Source of the DNA: Bog-473 sp963781955
GTDB lineage: Bacteria; Actinomycetota; Acidimicrobiia; Acidimicrobiales; RAAP-2
Direction: 5' to 3'
NCBI GenBank assembly: GCA_963781955.1
Contig: CAWAHU010000001.1
Coordinates: 806,001-870,000, forward strand
DNA: 64,000 bases
Translations under genes and position numbers: made by a program
In this document: one piece after another, positions 62,150 through 64,000 of the stretch
How the letters are laid out: each line of letters starts with the position of its first letter
Numbering within the stretch: the stretch's first letter is position 1
The notes under the pieces: model-generated
The model's database searches: none
What the model was told of the DNA's origin: nothing
What the model saw: only the letters and a program-made list of their open reading frames with translations

Positions 62150-63991
62150 TCAGGTCCGCCAGAGCAGGACGCCCTGGGTCCGGCGGGGAGGGCCGAGCGC
62201 GCCCTGGAACAGCCGCCGGGCGCAGGCGGCGCCCGGCGTGCCCTCCACGACGACGACGCGAGAGGCGCCTGCCGCCCGGAGCTCGGACCGGACCGCCGCC
62301 GGCGGGAGTGCGGGCGACCCGCCGGTGGCGCAGGTCGCCAGGGCGTCGCGCAGCACCGAGGGCTGGGGTTCGAAGCTGGCGGTCCCCGTCGACGTCGGGA
62401 AGATGGCGTAGCCCCCCCACATGCGGAAGCGCATGTCCGCCACGGCCTGCCACAGCATCGGAGCTGACGTGGTCGGGTCGGCCGAGGGGTAGACCACGAC
62501 CGTCGATCCCACCGGGAGCGAGCGGACGCCCCCGCTGAACCAGGCCGGGACGCTGGTCGCCTGCGCCGCGTAGGGCCACGCCGGGACGAGCGGGAGCAGC
62601 ACGGCGACGACCAAGAGGGTGCAGGTGGCCAACGCGCCGAGCCGGTCGCTGCCGCGCGCTCCGTGGGCCATGCGTGCGTAGACGGTGTCGACCACCAGGG
62701 CGAGGATCAGCGCGGCGAAGATCCAGAAGTAGCAGATCCACCGCGAGGCGACGGCGTTCTCGAGGAGCGGCAGGTGTGCGATCACGTCGTAGGGGAGTGG
62801 GACGGCCGTCCGGTGTCCGTCCACGTGCAGGTGGGGGCCCATGGAGAGCAGGAGCGCCAACGCGCCCATCACGGCACAGAAGCGGACGAGCGGCCGTCGC
62901 CGGAGGACGACGATGCCGGCGCCGAGCGTCACCAGGAGGGGGACACCCACGTAGGTGCCGTTCTCGACGGGGGCGTCGAATACCACCCCTCCCTGCGGGT
63001 TCCATGCGGCCACCAGGGAGTCGCCCAGGGTCGAGTGTCCCAGGGTGAAGCGCTGGTTGAGCGTGGGCACGACCAGCCCGACCGGGTCGGTCGACATCCC
63101 GGCGATCGCCGACGCCGGCTGCACGGGTCCGTGGATGTGTTCGGGCCCCGCCAGCGCCGTCCACACCGCGTAGCCGGCGCCGACGACGAACACGGCCAGC
63201 GCACACGCGGTCATGGTGGCCAGCCGCCGCGTGTCCACCGGCACGTGGCGGAGCAGCGCGCGTCCGCCGAGGAGGACGACCGCGCACCCGGTCATGATCA
63301 CGAGGGTGGCGAAAGCCTCGGTCGACACGTAGAACTGCGCGAGGAAGCAGGCGCCCACGGCGGCGCCGCTCCACCACGGGCTGGCGGAGGGCGTGCGCAA
63401 GAACCGGTCGACGAACAGGATGATCAGCGGTGGGGCGGCTTGGAACAAGAGGAACAGGTGCCCGTTGGCCACAGCCGCCGTGAACGGGGAGAAGCCGTAG
63501 AGCAGGCCCCCGACGAATGCCGCCGGCCACCAGGCCACGAAGCGCCGGGCCATAAGGAAGAAGGCCATGGCCGAGGACCAGACGGCGAAGTCCAGCACCA
63601 CGTTGAACGTGGCGATGGGCCCGAAGAGCAGCGTGACGGGAGCGAAGAGCAGGCCGAGCAGGGGCATGGTGGTGTTGTCCATGAGGTCCAGCCCGACCGG
63701 GGCGTTGAGCCAGTTGTTGGCGAGGGGGTTGTGCCCGTGCAGGAGCGCCCACGGGGTCTGGGCCAGGAACCAGACCTCTTCGCCGATGTCGTTGCCCCCG
63801 TTGCTCTGGAGGGTGTGGGCCACCCCGTGCGCCCACGAGTTCCCGTTGGCCGTGGCTGACGCCAGGGCGTAGACGACGGCGGCCACCACCACGGGGACCC
63901 ATCGCCGCCGCCCGCCCCGAGCGCCTGGCGGGCCTGCCTCGCTCACGACCCGCCTCGCCCATGAGGGCGCATCCGGGCCGCTGGGGCCCAA
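62150..63991 (-). CDS. Large polytopic membrane protein, GT-C/YfhO-like (start uncertain)
   Basis: Up to 613 aa with about 11 helices and a soluble C-terminus. The loop after helix 1 (GNDIGEEVWFLAQTPWALLHGHNPLANNWLNAPVGLDLMDNTT) has the position of GT-C acidic motifs. SAPMLWQAVADMRFRMWGGYAIF is shared with the protein at 42390. The frame remains open to the window edge; TTG 63991 or GTG 63946 is likely the start. Function as a lipid-linked glycosyltransferase is inferred. Confidence 0.75.
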   Translation of the reverse strand: MGPSGPDAPSWARRVVSEAGPPGARGGRRRWVPVVVAAVVYALASATANGNSWAHGVAHTLQSNGGNDIGEEVWFLAQTPWALLHGHNPLANNWLNAPVGLDLMDNTTMPLLGLLFAPVTLLFGPIATFNVVLDFAVWSSAMAFFLMARRFVAWWPAAFVGGLLYGFSPFTAAVANGHLFLLFQAAPPLIILFVDRFLRTPSASPWWSGAAVGACFLAQFYVSTEAFATLVIMTGCAVVLLGGRALLRHVPVDTRRLATMTACALAVFVVGAGYAVWTALAGPEHIHGPVQPASAIAGMSTDPVGLVVPTLNQRFTLGHSTLGDSLVAAWNPQGGVVFDAPVENGTYVGVPLLVTLGAGIVVLRRRPLVRFCAVMGALALLLSMGPHLHVDGHRTAVPLPYDVIAHLPLLENAVASRWICYFWIFAALILALVVDTVYARMAHGARGSDRLGALATCTLLVVAVLLPLVPAWPYAAQATSVPAWFSGGVRSLPVGSTVVVYPSADPTTSAPMLWQAVADMRFRMWGGYAIFPTSTGTASFEPQPSVLRDALATCATGGSPALPPAAVRSELRAAGASRVVVVEGTPGAACARRLFQGALGPPRRTQGVLLWRT

Positions 63992-64000
63992 GTCCCTCGC

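Overview
This is a contiguous piece of chromosome from a GC-rich actinobacterium. The evidence is very high GC at codon third positions, frequent GTG starts, many GTGA/ATGA stop-start overlaps, and the gene repertoire: three F420-type luciferase-like oxidoreductases, two bacterial P450s, paired HadA/HadB-type dehydratases, a Mec+/CysO/CysM sulfur-carrier cysteine pathway, and class-E-sortase-like cell-wall motifs. The gene mix is typical of Acidimicrobiia-like soil or aquatic actinobacteria, but no marker here fixes the genus.

Layout. 1-9.7 kb: oxidative and catabolic genes (amidohydrolase, TauD dioxygenase, zinc alcohol dehydrogenase, frameshifted P450), a ClC channel, a glycosyltransferase pair and a YihY membrane protein. 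9.7-19.8 kb: a large wall-anchored SpaA-like protein, an F420 enzyme plus enoyl-CoA hydratase, hemolysin III, a short-chain dehydrogenase, a Baeyer-Villiger monooxygenase fused to an esterase, a DUF899 protein and a nitrobindin-like protein. 19.9-36.1 kb is accessory: a decayed IS110 transposase, about 2.9 kb of gene-poor and partly AT-richer DNA, a four-gene cluster of small exported proteins with TasA/camelysin-like signal regions (two are recent duplicates), then an aminoglycoside adenylyltransferase, an orphan histidine kinase and several broken genes. The island stops at the 3' end of the tmRNA gene (36185-36534), a common integration site.

36.2-64 kb is mostly housekeeping and metabolism: ssrA-smpB (trans-translation), mec-cysO-cysM (cysteine synthesis), a Doc-like toxin with a small upstream partner, rph-rdgB, HadA/HadB-like dehydratases, a MoxR-DUF58-transglutaminase operon, P450 and dehydrogenase genes, a LON-domain protein behind a possible leader peptide with hairpin, glycerate kinase, and two related large membrane proteins.

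A recurring oddity is that six otherwise intact genes each become readable by skipping a single base. This pattern suggests assembly insertions rather than six separate pseudogenes. The most novel-looking content is the exported-protein cluster at 23.9-29.2 kb with its inverted-repeat operators, followed by the monooxygenase-esterase fusion.
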